Shown: positions 1-12,196 of the stretch, piece by piece
How the letters are laid out: the number at the start of each line of letters is the position of its first letter
Numbering within the stretch: the first letter of the stretch is position 1
NCBI GenBank assembly: GCA_905182995.1
Contig: CAJJDP010000005.1
Span: 1-64,000, forward strand
Direction of reading: 5' to 3'
DNA from: Paramecium octaurelia
Lineage: Eukaryota > Ciliophora > Oligohymenophorea > Peniculida > Parameciidae
Length of the DNA stretch: 64,000 bases
The notes under the pieces: generated by a model
The model's input: only the letters and a program-made list of their open reading frames with translations
Databases searched by the model: none
Told to the model about the DNA's origin: nothing
Translations under genes and position numbers: made by a program

Positions 1-279
1 GCTTTCACAAGACATAAAAATTTATATTTTGAATACCACAAACATAATCAGAGGGTAGAGTTAACCTATTGATGCATTTTATTGAGATCATGAATATTTG
101 GAACTTCTTCAATTGGAACCTTTACAATTTTGAACACTCTATTTATCATTTTGAGATAAATGTAGTCCTATAGTAAACTAGAGGATGAACTCATTTACAA
201 GTTATTTGCATCACTTTTCTGTTTTAAGCTAATCTTGTTTCATAAATCTTACTTTTTAATTCTATTTGTAAAATGCTAG

Positions 280-1270
280 AGTTAATTCTAAAATGGAAGA
301 TCTAAATAACAATGTATATAAAATTCAATATTAACTTTATTTTCTTATGGGAAACTCAAGGATCAAGAATAATAAGGAATAATAAAATGAATTAAATGAG
401 GCAAATACTTCATTAAACATGCAGATGAAAATTTGTCAGCTTTTTTTTTGAAAGGTTGAAGATTCTTAAGAATTATGATTTTAATAAACAAAATTACTTC
501 TTAGATGAATAAGAAGATCATAGAATTATTAAATGTATTTTTCATCATACATCTTAGACAGATCAAATTCTTTTCATTTATTAGTTGATATAAAGGAGGA
601 TTTGAAAAAATCATTTGAAAATATTAGAATTAGAAATATTTCACAGCAAACCTCAGGAAATGTGGGCAAGAACTGGAAATATATAGTCTATTTTTAAGTG
701 TAAGAGGAATGCATAATTTGAGTGCTTCTCACGAAATATTAAGTCATTAGCTTATTCCAGTTACAAATTTGTGTATTTTTTTGAACTTGAAAATTGGGAA
801 TTTCTTTCCTGATACATTAGCATCTGGTAGTTCAGACAATTCTATTCAATTATGGGATGTTAAGACAGAATAATAAAAATCAAATTACATGGTTATGGGA
901 ATTTATCGATTTTTTATCTCGTAAATCATTTTATCAAGCTAATTAAATCCATCTAATAATTCTTCGTTCTAAATAGAAGATATATACTATTTCTGCTTAA
1001 TCCGAATGATTATTCAATCTGTACTTTGAATTTTATGTTTTGTATTTTTTATGAGGTTTTAATCTTCCCAATTTGAGACTTATCTATTCCATCATATTTT
1101 TTTGAGTTCAATTGCAAAATTTATGAGTGGCATCTTCTTAATGTTGAAGGATTCTCTCAATACTGAAGATCCAATAGTCAGGTGCCTCTGAGGCATTGAT
1201 AAGATTGATGTTCATATTTTATCCAAGATCAAGAAAAAATTTAAACGTTCTTATATCTGAAAGTTATGTT
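280..1270 (+). pseudogene. WD40-protein remnant
   Basis: One clear WD40 blade motif is readable around 815-890 with the ciliate code: a short LASGSSDN segment followed by SIQLWD. Upstream (about 290-420) there is glutamine- and asparagine-rich coding-like sequence such as would precede the repeats in ciliate WD40 proteins. No single frame stays open and no second intact blade can be followed, so this appears to be a decayed gene or a badly sequenced one. It lies directly before the PP2C remnant on the same strand. The family call rests on one motif; limits are approximate. Confidence 0.4.
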
Positions 1271-1301
1271 AAAATTATATAAGTGTTTCCTTTAAAATTT
1301 A

Positions 1302-2890
1302 ATGAGTCACAATTATAATAAAATAACTAATAATCCAGAGCTTGTTCACCAGCGCAAAATAAAAAATAGGGATAATAATAGTCTGAAAAATCTAATATTA
1401 TAAAAAAATTCAACAGAAGCGATTTTCAACAGCAAGTAATGGTATATAGGATGATAAAGTGAAAATAGTAATTTCAAATAAGTATTTGATCCAATAAAAG
1501 CGATTATCTATAGTGTAGAAAGTAGTTATTCCCCAAAAAAAAAGTGATAAGCTCAAATTAAAAAGAAGTATTGATAAAATTTAAAAAGGCACCATCTCCA
1601 ACATAATTACCAAATTTAAAAATAGCAGAAAGTCTATCAAGTTAGGACATTTTATAAAAAATCGATATAGGGTTAGCTTAGAAAAGAGGTAAAAGTACAG
1701 ATGCCAGCAATGAAGTTACCCCATCAGTATAATTGAATATTATGTTTATAGAGCAGAGCATAAATAATTAAATTACTTCAAGATACTTCTCCTAAACAGA
1801 AAATTAATGTTTCAAGAGCAAAAATGGTAACTCAAACAGTTGATTAAGATACAAGCATAAAGCCAAAATACCATAATAATAAATGGTTAAAGCTAAGCAA
1901 CATTAGTGAATAATCTTTCCAATGAATGTGAGATGTAAGATTACGTGTAATTGTTCTTTTCAAAGTATCACAGTTATAAATTAAGGTCTCAAGCTGGTTA
2001 AAATGTAAATGGTCAAACTAAAACCAATTAAAATAGTGTTATAATTATTAATAATTTAGGCGAATCAAAAACAGATACATTTTCTCAGTTTGTGATGGAC
2101 ATGGAGTCTACGGGTACTATGTTTCTTAATTAGTCAAAAAAGTACTTCCAACAACTATTGATCAATCGATAAAAACTTTTATTGGAAAATAAGAATAAGA
2201 TTTTATGTGAAGCTTACGAATCTGAAATACAAAGGTTTTGAAATAGAGCTTTATTAAAATGACAAAGGATTTGTCAAATTCTGGAATTGATATAACATTT
2301 AGTGGAACAAAATTTTCTTTGGTTTTTGTTTCTGGACCTCATTTATGGTGGGCAAATATTGGAGATTCTGGAATGACATAGTTAATTATTAGATTTTTAT
2401 TGAACAACAAAATTTTAATAAGTGGCATTTCGTGGAGTTGTCCAATGATCATAAACCTGATTTACCCTCAAAATTTAAGAGGATCATATCAAATTGTGGA
2501 AGAGTTGAGCCATATATTGCAGAAACTGGAGAAAAAATAGGTCCAGCAAGAGTTTGGCTATTGCATGAATAAATTCCAGGATTAGCTATGAGCAGGTCTT
2601 TTGGAGATTATGTTGCTTCAACAGTAGGTGTTAGTTCAGAACCTGAAATCACACATTACAAAATGGAAGCTAATTAAGCATTTTTGGTTGTAGCAAGCGA
2701 TGGAGTTTGGGAGGTATTTTCAAATGAAGAAATCTAAAAATTTGTTATTACTCATTGGAGTCCTGATATGACAGCTAAAAAGATAGATGATATATGTGAA
2801 CTCATCGTTGGAGAGTCAACTAAAAGATGGTAAGAAGAAGATGAAGTTATTGATGAGATATCTATTGTTATTGCATATCTCCAAAAATGA
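1302..2890 (+). pseudogene. PP2C-type Ser/Thr phosphatase, frameshifted
   Basis: PPM/PP2C phosphatases dephosphorylate Ser/Thr with two metal ions bound by Asp residues. The family motifs are all present but in different frames: SVCDGHG near 2085-2100, SGTKFSLV near 2300, GDSG near 2361-2373, then WHFVELSNDHKPDLP from about 2423, AMSRSFGDY near 2590 and VVASDGVWE near 2690. The last of these run in one open frame to the TGA at 2888-2890. A plausible start is ATG 1302. At least four frame changes are needed (near 2085, 2140, 2225 and 2380) and no short GT-AG intron explains them; several fall in homopolymer runs. Either a pseudogene or uncorrected indels. Confidence 0.7.
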
Positions 2891-3479
2891 AATTATCTAT
2901 CCATGATATATAAATCAATTTTACTATTTTCAAATTAATTAATGTATATATTCGATTTCACAAAATTTTCTAAACAACAATGATGTATATATTCTCACAT
3001 TAATTTATTAAGGCTGAACTAATAATTTTAGGGAAAAATTTTGATAGAAATAACTTTGAAGAAATTCTTTTCATAAATTAAATATTTAGATTTGCAAAAA
3101 AATTGAAGGACATAAAAATGTCTATAAAAATAGCCAAATAATTTTTACTGATCTAATATGAATTAATTATATTGAATGATCAAAACAATTTGAATATGAA
3201 ATAGTTAAAAAAAATGTTAACGATAAAAAAGGAGAAAAAGTAGACAAACTATTCCTTCTTTATTAATGGTTCTACCATTTGTCGACTAAATAGCCTGATT
3301 ATTAGCATTTCGTTAAAAGCATCTAGTTAAGTTTTGTTTGATTGGCAAGATAGAATCTAAGATATTCTAATTTAGATTTTCATCACAATCTTATATATCT
3401 TAGATGATAATTCAACCCGATTAACAATCCTAAATATATATAATGTGCTGGGATTGACATAATTATGATCCTAGACATC
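2891..3479. other. Intergenic / unassigned, AT-rich
   Basis: About 590 bases after the PP2C stop. I find no sustained TGA-free frame with recognisable protein character on either strand, no RNA gene and no repeat. Confidence 0.5.
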
Positions 3480-3960
3480 GTTTAAATTGATAAAGTAACA
3501 GTTGTTGATGTTGTTGTGTTAGTTTTATTTGTAGTAGTATTGCTTGTAGTATTTATGTAAAGTCATAAGTTGCAAAGAAAGGTTGATCTGTGCTTGAAAC
3601 TTCCAATAATCTAGATACTGTAGCTTTGGTGACTGTGGCGCTGAATTCACACTAAAAATAAGAACACAAAAAATCACTTTTAATCAGCGAACGCTTTGCA
3701 TTTCTAAATCATATCTAGTGCCTTTAATTGTATGATCTTATGACCCATAAACATAAATGATGTCATAATTTAATATAAGATATTTCAAACAAAACCATAA
3801 AGATTACCATTTTGCATATCAATTTGAGATGCCTGTTTTCGATTGAATCTTATATTTCACCCTTTTCATCACAATTTGCAATGCGTCTTTTTGAATTATA
3901 TATCAAGAGCCATTGAATTGTCACAATTTCCTGATGAGACCTCTAAGTTAATTTGACTTC
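3480..3960 (-). pseudogene. alpha-carbonic anhydrase remnant
   Basis: On the minus strand near 3660-3770 a stretch reads YGSQDHTIKGTRYDLEMQSV, which matches the conserved alpha-carbonic-anhydrase block that follows the zinc histidines (H-W-G-S-E-H-T-x-G-x-R-Y-x-x-E-x-H). A candidate 26-nt intron and then a DQPFF-containing segment resembling the distal part of ciliate carbonic anhydrases follow downstream (3500-3660). The zinc-binding histidines cannot be read in one frame and the ORF is interrupted by TGA and frame changes. Alpha-carbonic anhydrases interconvert CO2 and bicarbonate; this copy looks inactive. Moderate confidence because only one diagnostic block is visible. Confidence 0.45.
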
Positions 3961-4100
3961 AACAAGTACTGCTTGAATTGATAATTAATTAAACAAACTC
4001 CTAATATCCAAATCAGATACTTAACTAACATAATTGATAGTTGTGGTTTTATCAAAACAATCATTTATATTATATCAATAATTTAATTAATTATAAACTT

Positions 4101-4995
4101 TCATTTTTGTTTTTTCTTTTTGTTTTCATCCTCATCTAATCGTGTGCTATCCTATATTCTCTGATTAGAGTTTTCAATTAGATTAATCAATTTTGTAAGT
4201 TGAACATCAACTTTCGTATTTTTAAATAATTGTGATTTAAAGCTAGTAAACTCAACTATCCCTCCATTTAAATATTGAGCTATAAAAATGACAAAAATAA
4301 ATACTTGAAAACATGTCCACTGTAAATGGTAGAATTGGATGCAAACATGCTTTATTTTTTTCATTACTAAACTTTATCAGGCATTCAAAAACAGCAGCTG
4401 GATTTGGTAAATATAATTATTCATCATTAGTGGGGTAGTATTTCTTTAAAATTGGTAAAACACTATCAATAACTCCATTAATATTCAATTTAGCATTTAA
4501 TTCTTAAAAAATACTTTCAAATAATAGTTCAAATAAGAGGGCTTTACAGAATTGCTGTAAAGTGAATGTTTTCTTGAAAAGCAATTCCTTTATAATAATA
4601 AACAAATTACCTCATCAAGATTTGCATATAAGGAAAGCGAACTAGCAACTATTTCTCGAGGGAAATCTGAGCATAATAATTTAGTTAGTTAGTAATAATC
4701 AAATCCTGACTTATCTTCGAAACTTTCAAAAATCTAATTGTTACTAGCTCTAAAAGTTTACTTTATTGAAATTAATCACGAAAACCAATCGATTCATTTT
4801 TGAATTACAAATTTATTGATATGGTCTTAACAACACTGTTTCTCCTTTGAAATAACATTAAACACTCAAATTGATATTATTAAATTTTATACAATTCCTA
4901 AAAAGCTATTTAAGATTGGATGTTAGCTTTGCGTACAAAAAATTTTGTACATTCAGTTACCATGCTTTATAATTCATGCTTTTCTAGTTATTCAT
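4101..4995 (-). pseudogene. CSTPP1/C11orf49-like protein, frameshifted
   Basis: CSTPP1 (C11orf49) regulates the tubulin polyglutamylase complex at centriolar satellites and cilia. Shared features in order: a DPY30/RII-like N-terminal helix pair (EKHELQ...KFFV...), a short M-N-R-x-x-F block, DYYQLTKLLCSDFPREI (human: YHCLLQLLCPDFPLEL), a leucine-rich FELLFESIFQEL block, then LPNPAAVFECLIKF. The distal half (from about 4745 to the TGA at 4101-4103) reads cleanly with two candidate introns (about 23 and 25 nt) and ends in a Lys/Glu-rich tail. The N-terminal half needs three or four single-base frame corrections, one in a T run near 4735. So it is a decayed gene or one with sequence errors. The start is uncertain. 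Confidence 0.6.
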
Positions 4996-6475
4996 GTTAC
5001 AATACCACAATATTAATTAAAGTCAATTTCCATATTAGTTGATTTGTTGAGAAAATAACATGCAGTGCCCAAAGTAAAAGCCATTTAAAATAAAAATTTT
5101 AATTGTGTAATAATGATATATCATAGTTCAATAATCCAATTAGTCTGATTAGTTATTAGAATAATAGATTGAATATTGACTAGTTTGGAGTTTTTTCTGA
5201 TTCCATTTTCCTGCAAAGCAATAATTAGTATTTTTTTAACAAGGTTTATTCAGATATTTATCAAAGCCTTACAAAGATATTTTATTATTATTATCTTTAT
5301 TTCTTGCAATCTGAATTTTTGCATGAGGATCTAAGATTGCTAATTCAACTGATTCTTTTTAATTGCCTAAGGTAGAATTTGTAAGATTAGGGGACTTTTG
5401 AATATTTTTCTAAACGAAAGAAATCTCAAATTCTTTAATAAGTCCCCACAATCTCCAATATGAATGTAGGTTCTTCTTTGCTGTTGTATACTATCATAAG
5501 ATAATACTAAGTACTTTTTTTAATCTATCTTGCATATTTTTTTGCATCAACAACGATTTGTATAAAGAGATAATTTCTAATCCCTTAAAAAATGCTACTG
5601 ACATTGTTAGAGTATAATCTTTTTTAAAGACATGCTGATCTCTCAAAGATTTCTATCTATATGTTCCATCATCAACCATATATTGAACTAGATTAATGAA
5701 GTGATCCATTTTTTCCTTAAAGGAGTCCAATTTAGAAGTATAGCTTATGGAATGAGATTAATCAGTCTTTTAAAATAAGATAACAACCATTTTGTCAAAA
5801 AATTATCTTATTTAAACCAAATGAAATAATTGGTCGACTTTCATCAAATCATCATTATGCTTCTGATTAGAAACATTCAAAAAATCTAAGGATGTAAGAA
5901 ATTTATAGAAATCATCAATGTCATAATGATCTTCTTTTTTTAATAATTCCATATTCTGCAAAGTTATCATTTGTATTTTTTAATCGACATTATCATCAAA
6001 TTAAAGGGTAGGAGAAAAAATTGAAATTTTTTTGGTTCTTGATATTTTAGAATTTCGATGATGTAAAGAGTTCGGTTCACTTGTAGCGTTAATAGCATTA
6101 TCATAAGCATCTTCATCAGGTTCAAAATCAAGATTCGCTAATAAATTAAACCCAGAAGTGGAATAATTGAAATTTGATAAGCAATCTTCATCTAAATTAA
6201 CCTCTGGAATATCGTCTTCGCCAAGTTACCCATTAAATAAAATTCCTTCACTACAATCGCCGCTGCCTTCCTTAACTGATTTTCTTACGTTCAAATTCAA
6301 TTGGAGGACTATCTAGATAAGGACCAGGAATGTTATATGCTTTTCTTTTCGGTTGTTTTTCTACTCTAGGAATGTCGATCTCCTCATTGTCAAATGTTTA
6401 AGCCATCAAACCATGAAAATTAGAGAAGTCAAACATTAAATAACCATCAAAAGTGTCTTTTAATTCTTCACTCAT
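4992..6475 (-). pseudogene. Unidentified gene, frameshifted
   Basis: Starts at ATG 6475 and opens with MSEELKDTFDGYLMFDF. A long frame runs from about 6280 to 5480: acidic, serine- and asparagine-rich at first, then helical. A frame change is needed near 6285 and others near 5485 and 5250; the distal part is leucine-rich and ends at a TGA near 4992. I do not recognise the family. A short segment (Q-K-I-Q-M ... D-D-F-Y, near 5900-5980) faintly recalls the PAT1 decapping-factor signature, but nothing else supports that. Only 22 bases separate its ATG from the stop of the next gene, as expected for real, tightly packed Paramecium genes. Confidence 0.5.
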
Positions 6476-6497
6476 TGTAAAAAATAAAAAAAATAAT

Positions 6498-8280
6498 TCA
6501 TTATTTGATCAGTGATTTGCCTAGTAAAGGTTGAATCTCTACTTTCTGATGATTCTAGTGAGAAATTTTTAAATAACTTACCTTCATTCCATAATTTGTT
6601 CCTACTCTCAATTAAGGTGCAGTTGACAATTAACTTTTCAGTTAATTTTGTTTAGCAGTTTGAGGAGCAATAAATTAGAATTTCTCATGAGTTTGAATAT
6701 TCATGAATCTCCCTTTAGATCTAGATTTTTGTCTGATAGCAGTTTTTGTAAACTATTAATAAAGTTGTATCTTATACATCACTTTATGTTTTAAATAAGA
6801 CTTAAATGTATTTGAATTAAAAGAATTTTGTTATGTTCTTTAAAATTTTCTTAATACTTATAAAACTGTAATTGGTAAATGATCTCCAGGCAAGTTTGGA
6901 TTGGTAAGAATTTTTGATTTTTCTTCAAGAATTGGTAATTGATGTTCTTAAACTGATGAACCATTGAATTTAAAATAGGGTTCAGAAATACTTTATGACA
7001 TTTGGTGCGCTGCCAATGCATTTTTAAAGTCTTCTTCAAAGTTCCTGATTTTCAAAGTAAGGGGAGGTTTACTTTTCGTGCTTTGCTATAAAAATATTAA
7101 GGAGCGTTTACTATTTATAATTCATCAACATTTATATTATATTAGGTTTTAGCTAAATGTATATATTTAGATACGTCTTGTTTCAATTTTATGATTGAGT
7201 TATTAGTTTTCTCCTTATATTAAATAAACTTTAAGTCTCAGGAACTTGATGCGATCTTACAATGGTATCAATTTCTCTTAATTTTTTGGCTACTTTCAAT
7301 AATTATTCTTTTGGCATCACATTAGGTAATTTTTAGGATTTAGGACTCTTTGAAGGCACTTTGAGAATTATAAACTAAGTTATATGAGAGCCTTTACAGG
7401 AGTTATTGAATAAGTTAAACCGTTGTTCATTTCTCTTAATAAATTCTTGTTCTTGGTCTAGGTTTTGGTTTTCTCCTGCTTCTTCATGAATGATATCAAC
7501 TTCAGGCGTTGATTGATTTCGTTTTTAGACACTTAATGTTGAATTTAAATTGATCATTTCCATATATTTCTTGAATTTCTCCAATTGAGAAATGGAAGTG
7601 TCCTAAAATTTAATGGATAATTTGAAACATCAATGGCTTTTATTAATTCATCTCTACTTGCCAGATAGCTTAGATAAGAGATCATATTGTTAAAAGTAAA
7701 TGGCATGTATTTTGCAGCAGGAGAAGAACTGTCTAATTTTTGTTCTTTTTCCATATTCTCTCTTAGTTCTTTCATGATTTCATAGAAGACTATAAAGTTA
7801 ATTAAAGGGAATACCTTGGGCGGCTAATTCATTGAAAGCTGAATTTTTGAATTCGCTCCAATTTAAAGCATCTTTGATTACATTTATCATTACTATCTCT
7901 ATGTTTGTCAACAATTTTGAAAAACTTTTGTAATTGTTCTTCAATAATTTTGAAACCATTTTTTTAAAACATCTCATATAACTCACTCATATCCAAATTG
8001 TCTAAGTTAACTTTAACTTCGGTACTTGATTTGTTTTGGTCGAAATTTTAGAAGATAATTCTTAACTTCCAACTATTGTTTTATCTCTTCAGGGAAATAC
8101 AAATATTTCTTTTTCACTTTATCATTATATCTGAAATTACAAAAAACTAATAAACCTTTTCTTAAACCAATCATGAACATCTCGAGATTATAAAGCAGAT
8201 CTTTTAATACCTGATAGTTTCTCAATTGCGAGTCCATCAAATTCATCTTCTAAATTTAAATTGTCATTGAGATTTATCAT
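6498..8280 (-). pseudogene. EF-hand-like protein, frameshifted
   Basis: Start ATG 8280, opening MINLNDNLNLEDEFDG; a 25-nt intron lies near 8125-8150. A segment near 7870-7980 reads ELYEMFQKNGFKIIEEQLQK and then an EF-hand-like loop (D-K-H-R-D-S-N-D ... W-S-E-F-K) split by a frame change. The middle (7260-7560) is a long open frame rich in Lys, Glu and Gln; candidate introns of 26 and 27 nt sit near 7080-7110 and 6555-6585, and the TGA is at 6498-6500. At least three frame changes (near 8035, 7870, 7800, 7600) are not explained by introns. Calcium-binding is only a suggestion, since the loop is imperfect. Confidence 0.5.
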
Positions 8281-8481
8281 GTTAGATAAAAATAATAATT
8301 AATTTTGATAACTAATTTTTTTTTTTTATCATCATTTAATGTCTTTGACATATGTAATACTATCAAAATATTGGAGTTTGAATCAGATAATGAATAAATT
8401 TTATCTACATTATTATTTGACATGATTTAAGAAGAAAAATTAAGTGAATGTTGAGATTAGTATTATTTACAATTTAAATTT

Positions 8482-11393
8482 ATGAATTTCAATACTCTTT
8501 TATTGGAAAAAGATAATGATCTTCGTATATTAGCATTGAAAGAAATGTTAAACTAGGTGGATCAACACTGGTCAGAAATATCTGAGTTACTTAGTTAGAT
8601 GTAAATCCAAAATTTATATTTCTTATAGAGAATCATTAAGCGAAGATCCAAAATTTCCAGAAAGATAATTAGCATCTTATTTATGCGCTAAGATTCAATA
8701 CCATCTAGATAACTTTGACGAGTCTCTTAATTATGCTTTGCAGAGTGGACATTATTGGTAATCAGATTTGAATGATAAATTTAATCAATGTTTAATAAAA
8801 CATTGTGTTGAATAATATCGCTAATCAGGGAAGGCAACTGAAGAAAGAATAAGTCTAATCAAACATATTTTAGAATTGTCGTGTGGGTAAAATAATCACA
8901 TATCTGCCATTGGAGTAGCAGTTGAATGCAAAAGGATTGATTGGGTAGCTGAAATTCTTAATAAATGGAAATACCCTGGTAAAATGATATCTGTTCTTCA
9001 TCTCTTCAATACACAAAGAGGATAATTCAAAGAGTAATTGTTAAGACTCTCAGTTGACCTAATTTATGAGGAAGCAAAGCAAGGTCAAATTCCAAATGAA
9101 GAATGGGGTTAATTCGTCACAGTCTTAATTTAATTGGGTGAGGCTATAAAAGTTGCAGAAATCCTTTGGACTTTGGTAATAAATGAGAACCATTACAAAT
9201 TATAAACCGGTACTCCATTGCTCCTAGCTGAATAACTTTGCATAGACTTAGCATAAAATTAAAAACCCCAATTTATACAAAAGATCATAGCAGCATTACC
9301 TATTGATCAACAATTCCAAGAAGTTAGAGACAAATTAATTAAATTGTTATCAGGAGAATAACAAAGAAAAGCATATCTATACTTTTTGAAGAATCATAGA
9401 TAAGTTGATGTTGAAGTCTTGAATAAAATCAAAGGCTCGAATGATCCAAAGCAATCAAGCGTTTTACATGGTGCATGTATGTTTGGCCATGCTTTAGCCA
9501 CTGCAGGCACATAGGATACCTCATTCTTATAGGCAAATTAATAATGGGCTACCAAGTGTAATTATTGGTAGAGATTCACCGCCACATCTACTTTGGGAAT
9601 GATTAACAAATACAATATAGAAGAATCCTAATAAATTATGGCAGCACATTTGTCCCAGACAAATCCATTTGAAATAGGAGGAGCTCTTTATGGTTTAGGA
9701 CTTATTCATTTTGGAACTCAAGATTAATAACTTTTACTCAAATTATCAGATTACATGAAATCTTAAAAAGAACAAATAATTCATGGTGCTTGTTTAGGAT
9801 CAGGATTGATAGCATTTGCTTCTGAAGATGAAAAATTGAATTAAGATTACCATAATTTGGTTTCAAAAAATGAATCAGTTTATGGAGAAGGTGCCAGCAT
9901 TGGTTTTGGTTTATTGAATGCTGGATCAGGATCAATTGAATAATGCAAGCGTTTATTAGTCTTAGCTGGTTAATCAGATAAAGATAAGATTGTTAGAACT
10001 TTGTCATTATCAATTGCTTGTATACTCTTTCATTAAGAGGACAAGGCTGATGTGATTATTGATCAAATGTTACAATCAAATGATCCATTAATTAGATATG
10101 GTGGTTGCTTCACCTTAGCCTTTGCATATGTTGGCACTGGAAGCAATAAAATTATTTAAAAATTGCTATCTATATCAGTTAATGATGTTTCTGAAGATGT
10201 TCGAAGAGCAGCTGTCATATCCTTCGGTTTCTTGATGTTTAAGAATTACGAATCTCTCCCAAAAATTATGAGATTATTGACATTGTCATATAATCCCCAC
10301 ATCAGATATGGAACAGCTATTGCTTTGGGTATAGCATGTGCTGGCACTCTTTATGCCGATGCCCTCTCTGCAATAGAGCCAATGTTAACTGATACAGTAG
10401 ACTTTGTAAGGCAAGGAGCATTGATAGCTTTGGGAATGATTCTATCCTAAGGAAACAAAGATTAGGAACCTAAATTCGAACCAATCATGAAATCTATAAA
10501 TGAGATTGCTGCAAAAAAACACGAGACTGTTTTAACAAAGTTAGGATTAGCCATTTTTTAAGGCTTATTAGACTGTGGAGGTAGAAATTTGACAGTCTCA
10601 TTATAAAGTAGATAAGGAGTACCAAAACTAAACGCGTGTGTAGGAATGTTATGGTTCTTAAATTATTGGTACTGGTACCCTTGTTTAAGTATGATATCTG
10701 TTGCTTTATAACCTGTTTCCTTTATTGGTTTAAATGAAAAGTATTATCATTATATATTCTATTTTAGCCTTGATATTCCTAAAGATTTTTAGTTATAATG
10801 TAACACTAAATAATCAGTTTTCGATTATCCTCCTCCTTAAAAAAAATCTGAAAAGCCAATTGCTGAGAAAAAGACCGTACAATTAAGTACAACTTAGAAA
10901 GTGAGAGCCAGAACTAATAAAAAGGATCTAGAAAAGAAGCAAATTGATTCTGCATCTTAAGGTGTCATATCAAGAGAATAATCAAAAATGAGTTTAGAGT
11001 AATAACCAAGTGAAATCATCAGATAACCAAGTCTCATAGAAGAGCAAGAGAAGAAGTAAGCAGCACCAAAGGATGAACCAAACCAATATATTTTAACAAA
11101 CCCATGCAGAATTTTAGATAAATAAAAAAAACATATTTAATTATTAGAAGGAAGTCGTTATTAACCACTTCTCAAAGTATTTATTTGATTTTCATAAAAA
11201 GGATCGTAAATAAGGTTTGGTAATGCTGATTGATAGTGAACCTTCATAATCCGCTGATGTGATTTCTCTCACTGTTAAACCAAAGTAACCAATTATTGAA
11301 CAGGTTGTAAATTAATAACCTGCTCCACCTAATTAAGTTCCAGAAGAATTTGTGTTCGATGAAGCTCTTTAAAATGAAGAACAAAAGCAATGA
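8482..11393 (+). CDS. RPN2: 26S proteasome regulatory subunit Rpn2 (PSMD1)
   Basis: Largest scaffold subunit of the 19S proteasome cap; in other eukaryotes it anchors ubiquitin receptors and contacts the ATPase ring. The 943-residue product starts MNFNTLLLEKDNDLRILALK and carries the proteasome/cyclosome repeats across about residues 370-720, seen as recurring G-x-x-L-G-x-G/A-x-x blocks (IGGALYGLGLIHFG, IHGACLGSGLIAF, IRYGTAIALGIACAG). The charged tail (from about residue 770) is usual for Rpn2. Introns: 8601-8628, 10741-10767 and 11177-11201; removing them leaves 944 codons exactly. Many in-frame TAA/TAG codons show the ciliate code. Intact, in contrast to the genes before it. Length close to yeast and human orthologues. 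Confidence 0.95.
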
Positions 11394-11716
11394 GAAGAAA
11401 ATAATACATATATATATATGAACGTATTTATCAAGTCTAAAAATAGAATAATTTGATAATTGTTAATTCTCAATATTCTTCCTTTTGATTACAATTTTCC
11501 TAAATTAGTCTAAACAAAATATATAAAAATAAATTAAGTTAAACTTTTCCTTCTAAATGATATGATTCGATAAATGAATCTGTATTAATCATCTTCATTT
11601 TTATTGTTATTATTTACATCACATCATTTATTAGGTTTTAATCAAGTTTATCTATCTTTATTGTATTCAAAGAGTAATTTTTTATCTGAATTAACTTATT
11701 ACTCAGAATATAATTT

Positions 11717-12031
11717 TAATGTTATTAATTTCAAAATAAACATATATTATTTGAATTTGAATTCAATATAGTTGTCCCAAATGATGATAATAATTGATAG
11801 GTTTTTAGAAAAGATATCTATAAATATATTCAAGGAATCATAGATGCTATTGATCAATACAGTTATTGATCTTTATTGATTAAATAAAATTCTTTAGTGG
11901 ACTGCAGAATCACTATGGAACCATTGTAATTAGCTATCGATAAATGCATTCCATCTGGGGAACATTTTAAATTTTTGAATTCCTAAATTGAGTAGTTGGA
12001 ACTTTATGAAATTTAGATAATAGTTAATTGA
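11717..12031 (+). pseudogene. Unidentified ORF interrupted by TGA
   Basis: One reading frame carries protein-like sequence (KYIQGIIDAIDQYSY, then VDCRITMEPLQLAIDKC and EHFKFLNSQIEQLELYEIQ) through to a TGA at 12029-12031, but it contains TGA at 11795-11797 and 11867-11869 in the same frame. No good intron removes them. Tryptophan (TGG to TGA) would fit both sites. I do not recognise the family. The flanks 11394-11716 and 12032-12196 look non-coding. Confidence 0.35.
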
Positions 12032-12196
12032 AGCTTTCTAAAATTCTTCATCATATAAATTAATTTCTGCATACACTTTGCATTAAAGCAATTGGATATT
12101 TTACAATATTATATTATTATCTAAAAAAAAGATTAGCTATTATTATTTAAACTATTATTGAATTATTCATTAACAAAAATAATATTTAATTATACA

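Noticed and set aside
4992..6475. Identification of the unidentified gene as PAT1
   Set aside because: Only a short, weak motif agrees; the rest of the sequence has no recognisable PAT1 features.
1302..8280. Programmed +1 or -1 frameshifting as in Euplotes
   Set aside because: Euplotes shifts occur at TAA/TAG stops, which here code for glutamine; shifts here go both ways, occur at no common motif and cluster in one block.
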